Source of the DNA: a bacterium BMS3Abin11
GTDB lineage: Bacteria > Pseudomonadota > Gammaproteobacteria > BMS3Bbin11
Direction of reading: 5' to 3'
Length of the DNA stretch: 64,000 nucleotides
NCBI GenBank assembly: GCA_002897635.1
Contig: BDTD01000033.1
Location: forward strand, 1-64,000
Of the stretch, positions 8,614 to 17,508 are shown one piece after another (position 1 is the first letter of the stretch; every line of letters starts with the position of its first letter). Below the pieces are notes generated by a model that saw only the letters and a list, made by a program, of their open reading frames with translations, was not told the origin of the DNA and did not search any database. The position numbers were made by a program, and so were the translations under genes.

Positions 8614-9570
8614 ATGAAAAAGGCTGTTTTTCTCGACCTCGCAACCATTGGCCCAGATGAACTGTCACTGTCACCTCTGGAGGATTTACCCCTGTCCTGG
8701 GAGTACCACAGATCCACATCACCTGTAGAATTACCCGGCCGCATCAAAGATGCTGAAATCATTGTTACCAATAAGTGTAGACTAAATATTGGCGAACTTT
8801 TACACGCATCTCAATTAAAGTACATCTGCACCGCTGCCACCGGTTTCAACCATATCGATGTTGATGCTGCAAAAGCAAAAGATGCGGTTGTTTCTAATGT
8901 TAGAGGCTATGCAACATCCTCAGTTGTTCAGCATGTTTATGCCTTGATTCTTACCCTGTCGACAAAGCTGCGGGAGTATAATTCTGCTGTCAGGAATGGA
9001 GACTGGCAACACAGCGAAAACTTCTGTCTTTTAAACTTTCCAATCGAAGAAGTTTCAGGCAAGACGCTTGGTATCATTGGTTATGGAACACTGGGACAGG
9101 CCGTTGCGAAAGTTGCACCCGCGTTTGGCCTCGAAGTGCTGATCTGCCAGCACCTGTATGGGGAGCTGGAATCTGGACGGCTGGAACTGGACGATCTGCT
9201 TGCCCGCGCCGATATCATAAGCCTGCACCTGCCGCTGAATAAACGAACGACTAATCTGCTTGGTGAACGCGAACTTTCCCTGATGAAGCCGAATGCTCTG
9301 CTGATCAATACCGGTCGTGGTGGCATCGTCGATGAGCTAGCACTGGCTGATGCCCTGCGACAAAAACGAATTGCCGGAGCAGGCGTTGATGTTCTGGCGA
9401 CAGAGCCTCCTATAGATGAGAGTCCACTGCTAGGGGCAAACATTCCTAACCTGATCGTCACACCGCATACTGCGTGGGCCAGCAGACAATCACGGCAGAG
9501 GCTGGTTGATCAGATTGCGGATAATATCAGATCTTTTCTTGCGGGTGAGATCGTGAATCGAGTTGGATAA
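8614..9570 (+). CDS. D-2-hydroxyacid dehydrogenase (glycerate dehydrogenase / hydroxypyruvate reductase type)
   Basis: An NAD(P)H-dependent reductase of 2-keto acids, 318 aa. The Rossmann motif GIIGYGTLGQAVA lies near residue 155. The catalytic triad is visible as Arg in NTGRGGIVDE, Glu in LATEPPIDE and His in VTPHTAWAS. The opening VFLDLATIGPDELSL and the spacing fit the HprA-like branch that reduces hydroxypyruvate to glycerate, but substrate cannot be fixed from sequence. It is a single gene, divergent from rpfG. Confidence 0.85.
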   Translation: MKKAVFLDLATIGPDELSLSPLEDLPLSWEYHRSTSPVELPGRIKDAEIIVTNKCRLNIGELLHASQLKYICTAATGFNHIDVDAAKAKDAVVSNVRGYATSSVVQHVYALILTLSTKLREYNSAVRNGDWQHSENFCLLNFPIEEVSGKTLGIIGYGTLGQAVAKVAPAFGLEVLICQHLYGELESGRLELDDLLARADIISLHLPLNKRTTNLLGERELSLMKPNALLINTGRGGIVDELALADALRQKRIAGAGVDVLATEPPIDESPLLGANIPNLIVTPHTAWASRQSRQRLVDQIADNIRSFLAGEIVNRVG

Positions 9571-9677
9571 ACCCGGGAGAGAAGAGGAAAGGGAAAAGGT
9601 AAAATTCTCCGTCTCATCGGTTTGTTTAGTCACTGCAGACATAGAACACCCTCAAGGCTGAATAATTGACGTACTAT

Positions 9678-10346
9678 TTAGCGGTCCTGTACTTTACGAT
9701 CCGACATTCTGGCACCAATCAAGCTGGCTACCAGTATCGTGGTGTAAAAAATGCCAACAATGGCCTCCATGTAGGCAAGAAACTGTGCAATGGGGGATAC
9801 AGGGCTAATATCCCCATAACCCAGCGTGGTCAGTGTGACAAAACTGTAGTATGACAGCTGTGAAAAATTATCATACCAGGGGGCCTGTTGCAGCCCATTA
9901 AAAGCATCGGGCGATGCTTCGGCAATCAGTAGATACATTAGTGCCCAGATGAGCCCCAACAAAAGATAGATACAGACTGCGCCGACAATCTTGTGTATGT
10001 CTATGGTGCCGGTAAATAACACCTGACGGGCCGCAAGCCAGGTAGCCCAGACAAAAAAAGCAAGCACCAGTAGCAGATGAATGTAATTTAGCCCTGCCGA
10101 TTCAAGAATCAGGCCGATGATGACTACCACAATTATCGCCGCGAGCAGGCCTAACCCTGTCCAGTATCTGCGTTTTGTCGCCCTGAAACTCCATACACCT
10201 ATCGCAATCATTACCACTGTTGAAGACTGTACCAGCCGCTGGCCAAAACGTAAATGTAACTGCTCGACTATTGCGCCCAGCAAAAGAAAAAATACCAGTG
10301 CAGCCAGTAGATAGATAAAGTTATTTTGTTCAGATATGGGTTTCAA
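9678..10346 (-). CDS. Potassium-channel-like membrane protein
   Basis: A 222-aa integral membrane protein with about six hydrophobic segments and a C-terminal pore domain. The selectivity filter TTLGYGD is at residues 173-179, preceded by a pore helix (NFSQLSYYSFVTL) and followed by a last helix (AIVGIFYTTILVASLIG), as in two-TM ion-channel domains (Ion_trans_2). There is no cytosolic RCK/TrkA-N domain, so gating is unknown. The stop of the upstream DUF2797 gene is about 10 bases away, so the two probably form one transcript. Confidence 0.82.
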   Translation of the reverse strand: MKPISEQNNFIYLLAALVFFLLLGAIVEQLHLRFGQRLVQSSTVVMIAIGVWSFRATKRRYWTGLGLLAAIIVVVIIGLILESAGLNYIHLLLVLAFFVWATWLAARQVLFTGTIDIHKIVGAVCIYLLLGLIWALMYLLIAEASPDAFNGLQQAPWYDNFSQLSYYSFVTLTTLGYGDISPVSPIAQFLAYMEAIVGIFYTTILVASLIGARMSDRKVQDR

Positions 10347-10355
10347 GCTGTCACC

Positions 10356-11174
10356 TTAATAACTTAATCTGATGCTGTAACCACCAAACTTTCGAATATT
10401 GATAACCCCCTTGTCGAGAATCAGATACTGCCCCTTGATTCCAAGTAGTCTGCCATGAATCTCATGTGTCATGTCAAAATTCAATGATGAAACCTTCTCG
10501 GGATATTCCAGCACCGGGTAGCAAATATCCACCAAATCTGCGTCAAGCTGCTCTATCGTACCTTCTTCTTCCTCGTTGATTAATGATTCAATCGAGGATT
10601 TCATAGTCTCGAACAGCTGATCTCGTAAAGCACGCAAATCAATAGCCTCCGGTTCACCCTTTAGCATCTTGCGCCAGTCGGTTCTGTCAGATATCTGTTG
10701 CCGCAATATATGTTCCAGTTTACCCGAGAGTAAACGCGTAGCCACCCTGAACACCGGCAAGGCCTGGGATGCCCCCTGATCTATCCAGCGCGTCGGAATC
10801 TGGGTGCCGCGTGTAATGCCTACTTTAGCAGCCGATGAATTGGCCAGGTAGACAACATGATCCTGCATACAATGGGCTACACCCCATTCCTCATCACGGC
10901 AGGTGCCCTCAGCATAATGACAGGTCTCAGGTCGCACGATGCAGGTATCACATTCCGCCAGGCTGCGCATGCAGGGGAAACAATAGCCCTGGGAAAAACT
11001 CTTGTTGGTCTTGCGCCCACAATGCACACAGTTAATCAGCCCTGAATATTTCAGGGAGATGTATTTCCCTATCAGGGGGGACAGTGGCACGACAAGCTTG
11101 CCCAGAGGCATGCCGTATTCTACGGGGTTCGTCAGCTGCGACCTGAGTTTGCGCAGATTGCCTTCGTGATGCAT
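10356..11174 (-). CDS. DUF2797 family protein with Cys-rich zinc-ribbon-like region
   Basis: 272 aa, recognised as DUF2797 by the opening MHHEGNLRKLRSQL, the VPLSPLIGKYISLKYSG block, and two paired-cysteine clusters: INCVHCGRKTNKSFSQGYC and FPCMRSLAECDTC, then CHYAEGTC. This suggests two bound zinc ions. A VGITRGTQIPTRWIDQGA segment is also typical. The biochemical function of the family is not known. The ATG at 11174 is chosen because it aligns with family N-termini; the open frame upstream to 11246 does not. It is probably co-transcribed with the channel gene. Confidence 0.8.
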   Translation of the reverse strand: MHHEGNLRKLRSQLTNPVEYGMPLGKLVVPLSPLIGKYISLKYSGLINCVHCGRKTNKSFSQGYCFPCMRSLAECDTCIVRPETCHYAEGTCRDEEWGVAHCMQDHVVYLANSSAAKVGITRGTQIPTRWIDQGASQALPVFRVATRLLSGKLEHILRQQISDRTDWRKMLKGEPEAIDLRALRDQLFETMKSSIESLINEEEEGTIEQLDADLVDICYPVLEYPEKVSSLNFDMTHEIHGRLLGIKGQYLILDKGVINIRKFGGYSIRLSY

Positions 11175-11316
11175 GGCGTTATGTATTCTCGTTGTAAATC
11201 GATATTCCGAGTTTATAACACAAAACCTGTTGAAAACATGTAGCAATACTGCCTGTTATTTCATAAGGACATCTCTAATCTATACTCTCGCAGACCATAG
11301 GAACTATGCCACAATA

Positions 11317-11679
11317 TTACTCAACATAGCCAAACTCCCCTGTCCACTCATTTCCTGCATAATCAATATTCACCCATTTTGGAATATAAGGCTTCTGGTT
11401 CACGATCGGGAAATCAGCTGTGTTGTCTTTATCAAAATCTTCGATGGAACATTTCCTGGTCATAGTTGCCCTGAAGTGGATAAACAGACCTTCCTTCACC
11501 CTGGTGTAGTTTTCAACATCTTCTGTTTCACGAAAATGGCAGACTTTTCTAATTAGACAACTGAAATAAAGCTCGGTTTCAATCAATAATGGGATGGCCA
11601 TTTTATTCAGGCGTTTTTGAGCCGCCTGACTGATATTTACCGAAACCAGTTTGCCGTTTAAGCTAACTTTATACTCCAC
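11317..11679 (-). CDS. Hypothetical protein, 120 aa
   Basis: Family not recognised. A soluble protein with a basic N-terminal half, two cysteines close together (FSCLIRKVCHF) and a C-terminal YIPKWVNIDYAGNEWTGEFG block rich in aromatics. The start is GTG at 11679 with GGAG about eight bases upstream. It sits alone between the DUF2797 gene and the rubredoxin gene, on the opposite strand to the latter. Confidence 0.55.
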   Translation of the reverse strand: MEYKVSLNGKLVSVNISQAAQKRLNKMAIPLLIETELYFSCLIRKVCHFRETEDVENYTRVKEGLFIHFRATMTRKCSIEDFDKDNTADFPIVNQKPYIPKWVNIDYAGNEWTGEFGYVE

Positions 11680-11849
11680 AAAACACTCCGCTTTATACCC
11701 AACACACTAAAACCCGAACAGTATTATAGCCTTATCTCCCACAACCCCTGCAAACATCAGGCATATATCAATCCGAAATCCTGTTAAACTATCATACATC
11801 TGGCAGCCAGCCTGTCATACCTGAAACTCTGAATGCCGGGAAAACAGTT

Positions 11850-12023
11850 ATGCGTAAATTACAATGTGCAGTATGTGGTTTTGTCTATGAGGAAGTAAAA
11901 GGTCTGCCCGATGAGGGTGTCCCACCCGGCACCAGCTGGGATGATATCCCGGATAGCTGGCAGTGCCCTGAATGCGGTGTCACCAAAGCTGAATTCGAAA
12001 TGGTTGAACTGGACAATAATTGA
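11850..12023 (+). CDS. Rubredoxin
   Basis: A 57-aa one-iron electron-transfer protein. Iron is held by four cysteines in two knuckles: CAVCGF (Cys6, Cys9) and CPECGV (Cys39, Cys42). The family block GVPPGTSWDDIPDSWQCPEC is complete, so the gene is intact despite its size. It precedes uup by about 95 bases on the same strand, but a functional link to it is unlikely. Partners such as rubredoxin reductase are not in the window. Confidence 0.93.
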   Translation: MRKLQCAVCGFVYEEVKGLPDEGVPPGTSWDDIPDSWQCPECGVTKAEFEMVELDNN

Positions 12024-12117
12024 ACTAGACCCTACGCAACACGCCGGGCATAAGCCCCAACACGCTAGAAGCACCATTCTTTTTCGAACAAAATAATCTT
12101 ACTGGCAACCTGTACAC

Positions 12118-13983
12118 ATGAGCCTCGTCACCCTACGTGATATCACTCTGGGATTTGGTCATCCCACCCTGATGGAAGGCATCAATCTCCGCATTGAGGA
12201 AGGTGAACGCATTGCCCTGCTAGGTCGGAATGGCTGCGGTAAATCTACCCTGCTAAAACTGCTTACAAAAGAAATTTTGCCTGACACCGGCGAAATTCAA
12301 TTTCGCACTGGACTGGTCGTTGCCCGTATGAGTCAGGATGTTGCCAGTGACATCTCCGGCACCAACTATGCTGTGATTGCATCCGGTCTGGGGGAAATCG
12401 GTCAGCATATTAATGACTACCATCAGTTCAGTCTGCAGGGTGATGACCCGGCCAGCATTGACCGCATGCATCAGGCACAGGAAAAAATTGACTCCGCAAA
12501 TGCATGGCACTACATCCAGCGCATTGAAATCGTGCTATCGAAATTGTTGCTTAATGGTGATGAGGATTTTCGTTCATTGTCAGGCGGCCAGTCTCGTCGC
12601 ACCCTGCTCGGCCGTGCACTGGTACAGGAACCCAATATTCTACTGCTGGACGAACCGACCAACCATCTTGATATCGGCATGATTGAATGGCTGGAAGACT
12701 TCCTGCTTGCGCAAAACACCAGCCTGGTCTTTGTCTCGCATGATCGACGTTTCGTACGGCGACTGGCAACACGCATCGTTGAACTGGAACGAGGACAACT
12801 GACCTCGTGGCCGGGCGATTACGACGAATACCGAAAGAACCGTGAACTGATGCTGTCTGCAGAGATTAAGAATGAAGCGCTGGAGGACAAAAAACTCGCC
12901 GCTGAAGAGACATGGATACGTCAGGGCATCAAGGCCCGACGCACCCGTAACGAGGGTCGCGTCAGGGCGCTGAAAGAGCTACGTCGACAACGTCAGGCGC
13001 GGCGTGAAAGGACTGGCAATGTAAACATCGCTATCCAGCACAGTGAGCGCTCCGGAAAGATAGTGATCGAGGCGGAAGATGTCGGCTATGCCTATGATGA
13101 GCATGCGATAGTCAAAGACTTTTCTATTACTATCATGCGTGGCGACAAAATCGGCCTGTTGGGCCCGAACGGCATCGGTAAAACTACCCTGTTGCGATTA
13201 TTACTGGGAGAGCTGAAGCCTCAGGATGGAAAGATAAAACACGGCACCCGCCTGGACATCGCCTATTTTGATCAGCAACGTGCACAGCTGGATGAGAATG
13301 CAACAGTCATCGACAATCTGGCCCTCGGTAAAGATTCGGTATCCATCAATGGCCGGGATAAACACGTCATCGGCTACCTACAGGATTTTCTTTTCGCGCC
13401 TGACCGGGCACGCAGCCCGGTCAATGCCCTGTCTGGCGGCGAAAAAAATCGGCTGCTGCTGGCTAAGATGTTCTGTCGACCCTCCAATGTGCTGGTACTC
13501 GATGAACCGACCAATGACCTGGACTTTGAAACCCTGGATCTGCTCGAGCAACTGCTGGTCGACTACACCGGCACTCTGCTACTGATCAGCCACGACCGAA
13601 GCTTCATTAACGATGTCGTTACTTCAACCTTGTCGTTTGAAGGTAATGGCCTGGTCGAAGAATATGTCGGCGGTTATGATGACTGGATGCGACAGCGGCC
13701 TGCAGTGAAAACAGAAAAAGTTTCTACTTCGAAAGCGCCCACAGCTAAAGCACATCCCACAAAACAGACAAAACTCAGTTATAAACTTCAGCGTGAGCTG
13801 GATGAACTGCCACAGAAAATTGAGCAGCTGGAACAGGCGCAGCAGGCCTTACATGACAGTTTGGCAGACCCGGATTATTTTATGCACGAGAAAGAAGACA
13901 TAGCCGAAGACCAGATAAAACTTGCTGAGATTGATAGGGAGCTGGAACAGGCCTATTCTCGATGGGAAGAACTCGATGCTTAA
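12118..13983 (+). CDS. uup: ABC-F ATPase Uup
   Basis: A soluble tandem ATPase of 621 aa acting on ribosomes and branched DNA intermediates; it is not a transporter. Two nucleotide-binding domains are complete. The first has Walker A GRNGCGKSTLL, signature LSGGQSRRTLLG and Walker B ILLLDEPTNHLD. The second has GPNGIGKTTLL, LSGGEKNRLLLA and VLVLDEPTNDLD. Between them is the charged linker typical of ABC-F (RRTRNEGRVRALKELRRQR). The C-terminal 80 residues form a Lys/Glu-rich coiled coil (LSYKLQRELDELPQKIEQLE), which identifies Uup among ABC-F members. Confidence 0.92.
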   Translation: MSLVTLRDITLGFGHPTLMEGINLRIEEGERIALLGRNGCGKSTLLKLLTKEILPDTGEIQFRTGLVVARMSQDVASDISGTNYAVIASGLGEIGQHINDYHQFSLQGDDPASIDRMHQAQEKIDSANAWHYIQRIEIVLSKLLLNGDEDFRSLSGGQSRRTLLGRALVQEPNILLLDEPTNHLDIGMIEWLEDFLLAQNTSLVFVSHDRRFVRRLATRIVELERGQLTSWPGDYDEYRKNRELMLSAEIKNEALEDKKLAAEETWIRQGIKARRTRNEGRVRALKELRRQRQARRERTGNVNIAIQHSERSGKIVIEAEDVGYAYDEHAIVKDFSITIMRGDKIGLLGPNGIGKTTLLRLLLGELKPQDGKIKHGTRLDIAYFDQQRAQLDENATVIDNLALGKDSVSINGRDKHVIGYLQDFLFAPDRARSPVNALSGGEKNRLLLAKMFCRPSNVLVLDEPTNDLDFETLDLLEQLLVDYTGTLLLISHDRSFINDVVTSTLSFEGNGLVEEYVGGYDDWMRQRPAVKTEKVSTSKAPTAKAHPTKQTKLSYKLQRELDELPQKIEQLEQAQQALHDSLADPDYFMHEKEDIAEDQIKLAEIDRELEQAYSRWEELDA

Positions 13984-14054
13984 TGCCGGGTAAGGACTAC
14001 TCTATTTCCTGTAGGTGCGGCGACCATACAACTTTATGGGCGAAAAAAACTTTT

Positions 14055-14308
14055 TTACGCCAAAGGTGGATGAAAAATTATCTGCACCACATTGCCATCC
14101 GGGTCGCGACAATAAAAACTGCAGTAGAAACTCATACCAGATACCCACACTATTGAGCTCACCTAAGATAAAACCAATATGATCAAGGTGCAGGGGGCCG
14201 GACGGACGTTTACTTACTCTGTGCAGTGCCAGGTTATCATTACCTATCGATTATGTTCAAAGCGACGTGCCGCATACCCGTCGCTGCTGGTGGTCTTTTG
14301 ATATCCAT
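14055..14308 (-). pseudogene. Broken VOC-family (glyoxalase-fold) gene
   Basis: Read on the minus strand from ATG at 14308, the frame gives MDIKRPPAATGMRHVALNII and then DR and a stop; MRHVALN is a typical VOC N-terminus. In another frame comes GNDNLALHRV with PSGPLHLDHIGFIL and VGIWYEFLL. A third frame gives the classic C-terminal block FYCRDPDGNVVQIIFHPPLA followed by TAA (14055-14057). The three pieces are in the right order but need at least two frameshifts or deletions to join. The first ATG lies two bases after the stop of the DUF885 gene, so this was the downstream gene of that operon. Confidence 0.75.
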
Positions 14309-14310
14309 GT

Positions 14311-15993
14311 TCAGTCTATCTTCTCAACAGAAAAAACGTCACTTTCTATATCCGCCCAGGCTTCATCTCCGAACACACGTCGAATAACCAGGGCCAATGC
14401 CATCGAGCCACCGGAAAGCAGTGCATCATGAAAGCTCTTCAGAGAGAAATCATCGCGCTGCTGTGCCATCTGTCGTTCACGCAGGCAATTAATGATCGTC
14501 CAGCCTGTAGCATAACCCATTGGAACTCCGGGTGAGCGGGTGTACCAGATGAGATCGGCCATCGCCTGTTCATGATGCATACCCAGGCTGTCAACCATGC
14601 GCTTTGCCGCATCCTCTATCGATAGCCCACGACAATGTAATTCGACATCCAGCATGATGCGCATAGCACGCCAGAGACGGTCTCTTAGCATGATAAATTC
14701 CTGTTCCGGAGCCTGACTAAAGCCTTCTTCCAACATCATTTGCTCGCAGTACAGTGCCCAGCCTTCATACAAGGTAGCCGAAGGATTTAATAGCCTCGGC
14801 AAGCTGCAGGCAGCCGGATTCATATTGGCCGTGACAAATTGCAAATGATGCCCGGGCCATGCTTCGTGTACGCAGGTTTGTACAATTGAGGCATAGTCAT
14901 GCTGCGCCAGTTGTTCATCCTCACTACAGGGAGTGACGTAATACCAGGCCTGCTGCCGGGGGTCATTCGGCACGGGCTCATGATAGGCCGCAAAGGGGAT
15001 TTCATGACGCAGAAAAGCTGGTGTGTCAATGATATTCAGGTTCTCGGTCTCCGGCAGGCTGACGATATCCTTCTTTTGAAGAAATGCGCGGGCATCCAGC
15101 ATAGACTGACGATAACACTCAAGTAGCTGATCAGAGGATGGATGATTCTCGGCCAGTTTTGCAGTCATGCCGGCGACATCATCGTTACCGTTAAGTACCA
15201 TACATGCCTCACGCAAACGGGACGCAGTTTCCTCATACAGTTCCTGGCCCAGCGCATGGATCTTATCCTGATTGACATCAAGGAAATGTTGAAAGCCGAG
15301 GATCTGCCCGAACAGGCGCTCACCACAGGCAAAGTCGCCTGCCGCCTGAGGGAGTAGATCGCTCTCGATACAGCTGGCAAAATTCTCCAGTGCCATTGCT
15401 GCCTTACTGACCAGACCTACCAGCTCAGGTATCGCCTGTTCACATTCTGACAGCCGTGGATGCTGCGGAATAGAGCGTATAAAACGGGCACCTTCGCGTG
15501 CGGTCTGTAGCGATGATTTTATCCATATAGAGGGTATCTTCTCGGCCTGAGTTCCGAGCTTCTGCCGAGCACCACGCAAGTACTGCGGAATACTTGCCAG
15601 GCGCGCAGCCAGTGCCTGTTCGAAGTTACTGACGGGACGAATCAGTAGTTGGTATATCGCATCAACCGGCAAATATCGCTCAGGATCGAGGTAGCGCCAG
15701 TCTGCCTCAAGCAATTCCTCAATCTCCAGTGCAGCACTACTCCAGGCCAACTCGTAATCGATCAACCTGTCGGCGTCCAGGGTTTCGGCATCCAGCTCTT
15801 CAAGACTGAACATCAGTTCGCGATTGAGCGTAATCAGGGCACCGATGTCGTCATCACCGTAGGGCTTTAACTGATCCGCATAGGTATCACGACCCACCTC
15901 GACGGCCTGCTCCGGGTGATAACGAAACCAGGCTTTGTAATAGCAATCGAGGATAGCATCGAAGCGGTCGGCGATTTTCTGGGGATCATGCAT
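14311..15993 (-). CDS. DUF885 family protein, putative zinc peptidase-like
   Basis: About 560 aa, all-helical, cytosolic (no signal peptide). The family hallmark is the HExxH-like metal motif in VQTCVHEAWPGHHLQF, together with YEGWALYCEQMM, GHHLQ and the C-terminal YATGWTIINCLRERQMAQQR block. Some relatives act as metallopeptidases or carboxypeptidases, but most are uncharacterised. The ATG at 15993 is used; an in-frame ATG at 16008 overlaps the heptad array upstream, so the extra five residues may be repeat-derived. The broken VOC gene follows directly. Confidence 0.8.
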   Translation of the reverse strand: MHDPQKIADRFDAILDCYYKAWFRYHPEQAVEVGRDTYADQLKPYGDDDIGALITLNRELMFSLEELDAETLDADRLIDYELAWSSAALEIEELLEADWRYLDPERYLPVDAIYQLLIRPVSNFEQALAARLASIPQYLRGARQKLGTQAEKIPSIWIKSSLQTAREGARFIRSIPQHPRLSECEQAIPELVGLVSKAAMALENFASCIESDLLPQAAGDFACGERLFGQILGFQHFLDVNQDKIHALGQELYEETASRLREACMVLNGNDDVAGMTAKLAENHPSSDQLLECYRQSMLDARAFLQKKDIVSLPETENLNIIDTPAFLRHEIPFAAYHEPVPNDPRQQAWYYVTPCSEDEQLAQHDYASIVQTCVHEAWPGHHLQFVTANMNPAACSLPRLLNPSATLYEGWALYCEQMMLEEGFSQAPEQEFIMLRDRLWRAMRIMLDVELHCRGLSIEDAAKRMVDSLGMHHEQAMADLIWYTRSPGVPMGYATGWTIINCLRERQMAQQRDDFSLKSFHDALLSGGSMALALVIRRVFGDEAWADIESDVFSVEKID

Positions 15994-16006
15994 GGTTTCA
16001 AGTTTC

Positions 16007-16115
16007 AAGACGAAAGACGAAAGACGAAAGATAAAAGATAAAAGATAAAAGATAAAATCAAAACAGTTTCCCGAATCGTCTTGTATCCTTAGTCATTAGT
16101 CCTTCGTCCTTAATC
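16007..16115. repeat. Period-7 array with two inverted arms
   Basis: Seven perfect heptads lie at 16007-16055 (AAGACGA three times, then AAGATAA four times). A second, inverted-sense arm follows at 16088-16115 (CTTAGTC, ATTAGTC, CTTCGTC, CTTAATC). The left arm overlaps the alternative start of the DUF885 gene, and the right arm includes the stop codon of the OsmC gene. Confidence 0.85.
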
Positions 16116-16529
16116 TGCTTCTAGAACTTCAAAATCATGCGTCATTTCAGCTGCTTTCGAGAGCATTATTGATGCTGAGCAGTATTTCTCCGCCGATAAT
16201 TTCACGGCCCGTTCAACATGCTTTTTGCTCAAGTCTCGCCCAGTGATGATAAAGTGGACATGGATATGGGTAAACACTGCCGGTACGGTACTGGCACGTT
16301 TTGCTTCAATCACTGCCTTGCAGTTTGTGACATCCTGCCGGGATTTTTTCAGCATCAGCATAACGTCAATGGATGAACAGCCGCCGAGACCCATCAGCAG
16401 TATTTCCATTGGTCTGGAACCTCTGTTTTTACCACCGACGTCGGGGCTGGCATCAATCAGAACTTTATGTCCACTGTCGCCGCGGGCCTCAAAGGCCATG
16501 CCATCCAGCCAGTCTACTTCTACCCTCAT
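16110..16529 (-). CDS. OsmC/YhfA-family protein
   Basis: 139 aa. The OsmC fold carries two reactive cysteines, here in LGGCSSIDVM and SAEKYCSAS, spaced as in the peroxidase-type members that reduce organic hydroperoxides. The N-terminal RVEVDWLDGMAFEARGDSG strand and the SRPMEILLMGLGGCS helix identify the YhfA-like branch. The start ATG (16529) is one base from a 160-bp mobile element and the last codons lie inside a heptad array, so the gene is closely flanked by repeats on both sides. It has no partner in an operon. Confidence 0.85.
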   Translation of the reverse strand: MRVEVDWLDGMAFEARGDSGHKVLIDASPDVGGKNRGSRPMEILLMGLGGCSSIDVMLMLKKSRQDVTNCKAVIEAKRASTVPAVFTHIHVHFIITGRDLSKKHVERAVKLSAEKYCSASIMLSKAAEMTHDFEVLEAD

Positions 16530-16530
16530 T

Positions 16531-16691
16531 AGGGTACCTCTATATATTCATGAATAATCATATTGAACCCAAAACCTGCCATCTCTGCGTTAATAATCTT
16601 CGCAATAGCTAGCTATTACGTGCGATCCTTGCCTTGATATGACAGATTTTGAATCTCAATCTGACGTATCCAGAATAAATAGAGGTACCCT
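16531..16691. mobile_element. 160-bp inverted-repeat element (MITE-like), copy A
   Basis: Ends are AGGGTACCTCTAT...ATAGAGGTACCCT, near-perfect terminal inverted repeats. The centre has GCAATAGCTAGCTATTACG flanked by AATCTTC and GATCCTTG. It contains no ORF. It fills the gap between the trpC stop (16692) and the OsmC start (16529) almost exactly. Copies B and C are at 44543 and 56252. Confidence 0.8.
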
Positions 16692-17495
16692 CTACCCTGT
16701 TTCAAACAATTGTGCCAGTCTATCGCCAGGTTGCTCTGCTCGCATGAATTCCTCTCCAATAAGAAAGCTGTGTACATTGTGTGCCAGCATGGTTTCAATA
16801 TCGTCACGCTGATGGATGCCACTTTCGGTAATGACTATTTTGTCATCCGGTATCGCTGGCAACAGCTCAAGCGTGGTATCCAGGCTGGTTTCAAATGTTC
16901 GCAGGTTTCGATTATTGATACCGACCAATGTAACATCCAGTTTCAGTGCACGCTGCAACTCTTCAGCATCATGCACCTCTACCAGTACAGCCATGTCAAG
17001 TGAATGGGCAAGTTCAGTAAATCCCCTCAGCTGATCATCATCCAGCGCGGCCGCTATAAGCAATATGCAGTCACCACCGATTAGACGCGATTCATAGACC
17101 TGGTAGTGATCAATGATAAATTCCTTGCGCAGCACCGGTAGCTTGCAGGCATCTCTTGCCAGCTTAAGATAGGCATCATCACCCTGGAAGTATTCGACAT
17201 CGGTCAGTACCGACAAACAGGCTGCCCCGGCCTGCTCATAACTGCGGGCAATCTGTGCCGGGTCAAAATTCTCACGTAACACGCCTTTGCTTGGAGAAGC
17301 CCTTTTAATTTCTGCAATAACCGCAGTTTCCCCTGCCTCAATCCGTTGTCGTATGGCGTCAAGGAAATCCCTGGCTGGAGCGATATCCTTTAGTTTTTGC
17401 TGAATCTGCATCAATGGCAGCCGCTGCTTTCTCTCAACAATTTCCAGTGCCTTGGTATAGAGTATCTTCTGTAATATGTCAGCAAGCTTACTCAT
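16692..17495 (-). CDS. trpC: Indole-3-glycerol phosphate synthase
   Basis: Converts CdRP to indole-3-glycerol phosphate in tryptophan synthesis; 267 aa, monofunctional (no TrpF domain). Family motifs are VIAEIKRASPSKGVL, ARSYEQAGAACLSVLTD, LPVLRKEFIIDHYQVYE, VGINNRNLRTFE and a C-terminal VITESGIHQRDDI and FLIGEEFMRAE. The ATG at 17495 is chosen because the long open frame upstream overlaps trpD and has no similarity. It is the last gene of trpE-G-D-C, 13 bases after trpD, and is followed immediately by the MITE-like element. Confidence 0.95.
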   Translation of the reverse strand: MSKLADILQKILYTKALEIVERKQRLPLMQIQQKLKDIAPARDFLDAIRQRIEAGETAVIAEIKRASPSKGVLRENFDPAQIARSYEQAGAACLSVLTDVEYFQGDDAYLKLARDACKLPVLRKEFIIDHYQVYESRLIGGDCILLIAAALDDDQLRGFTELAHSLDMAVLVEVHDAEELQRALKLDVTLVGINNRNLRTFETSLDTTLELLPAIPDDKIVITESGIHQRDDIETMLAHNVHSFLIGEEFMRAEQPGDRLAQLFETG

Positions 17496-17508
17496 GAGAT
17501 CAGGTTTC

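Noticed and set aside
16816-17034. Frames antisense to trpC
   Set aside because: trpC is complete and conserved, and these frames lack SD and similarity.
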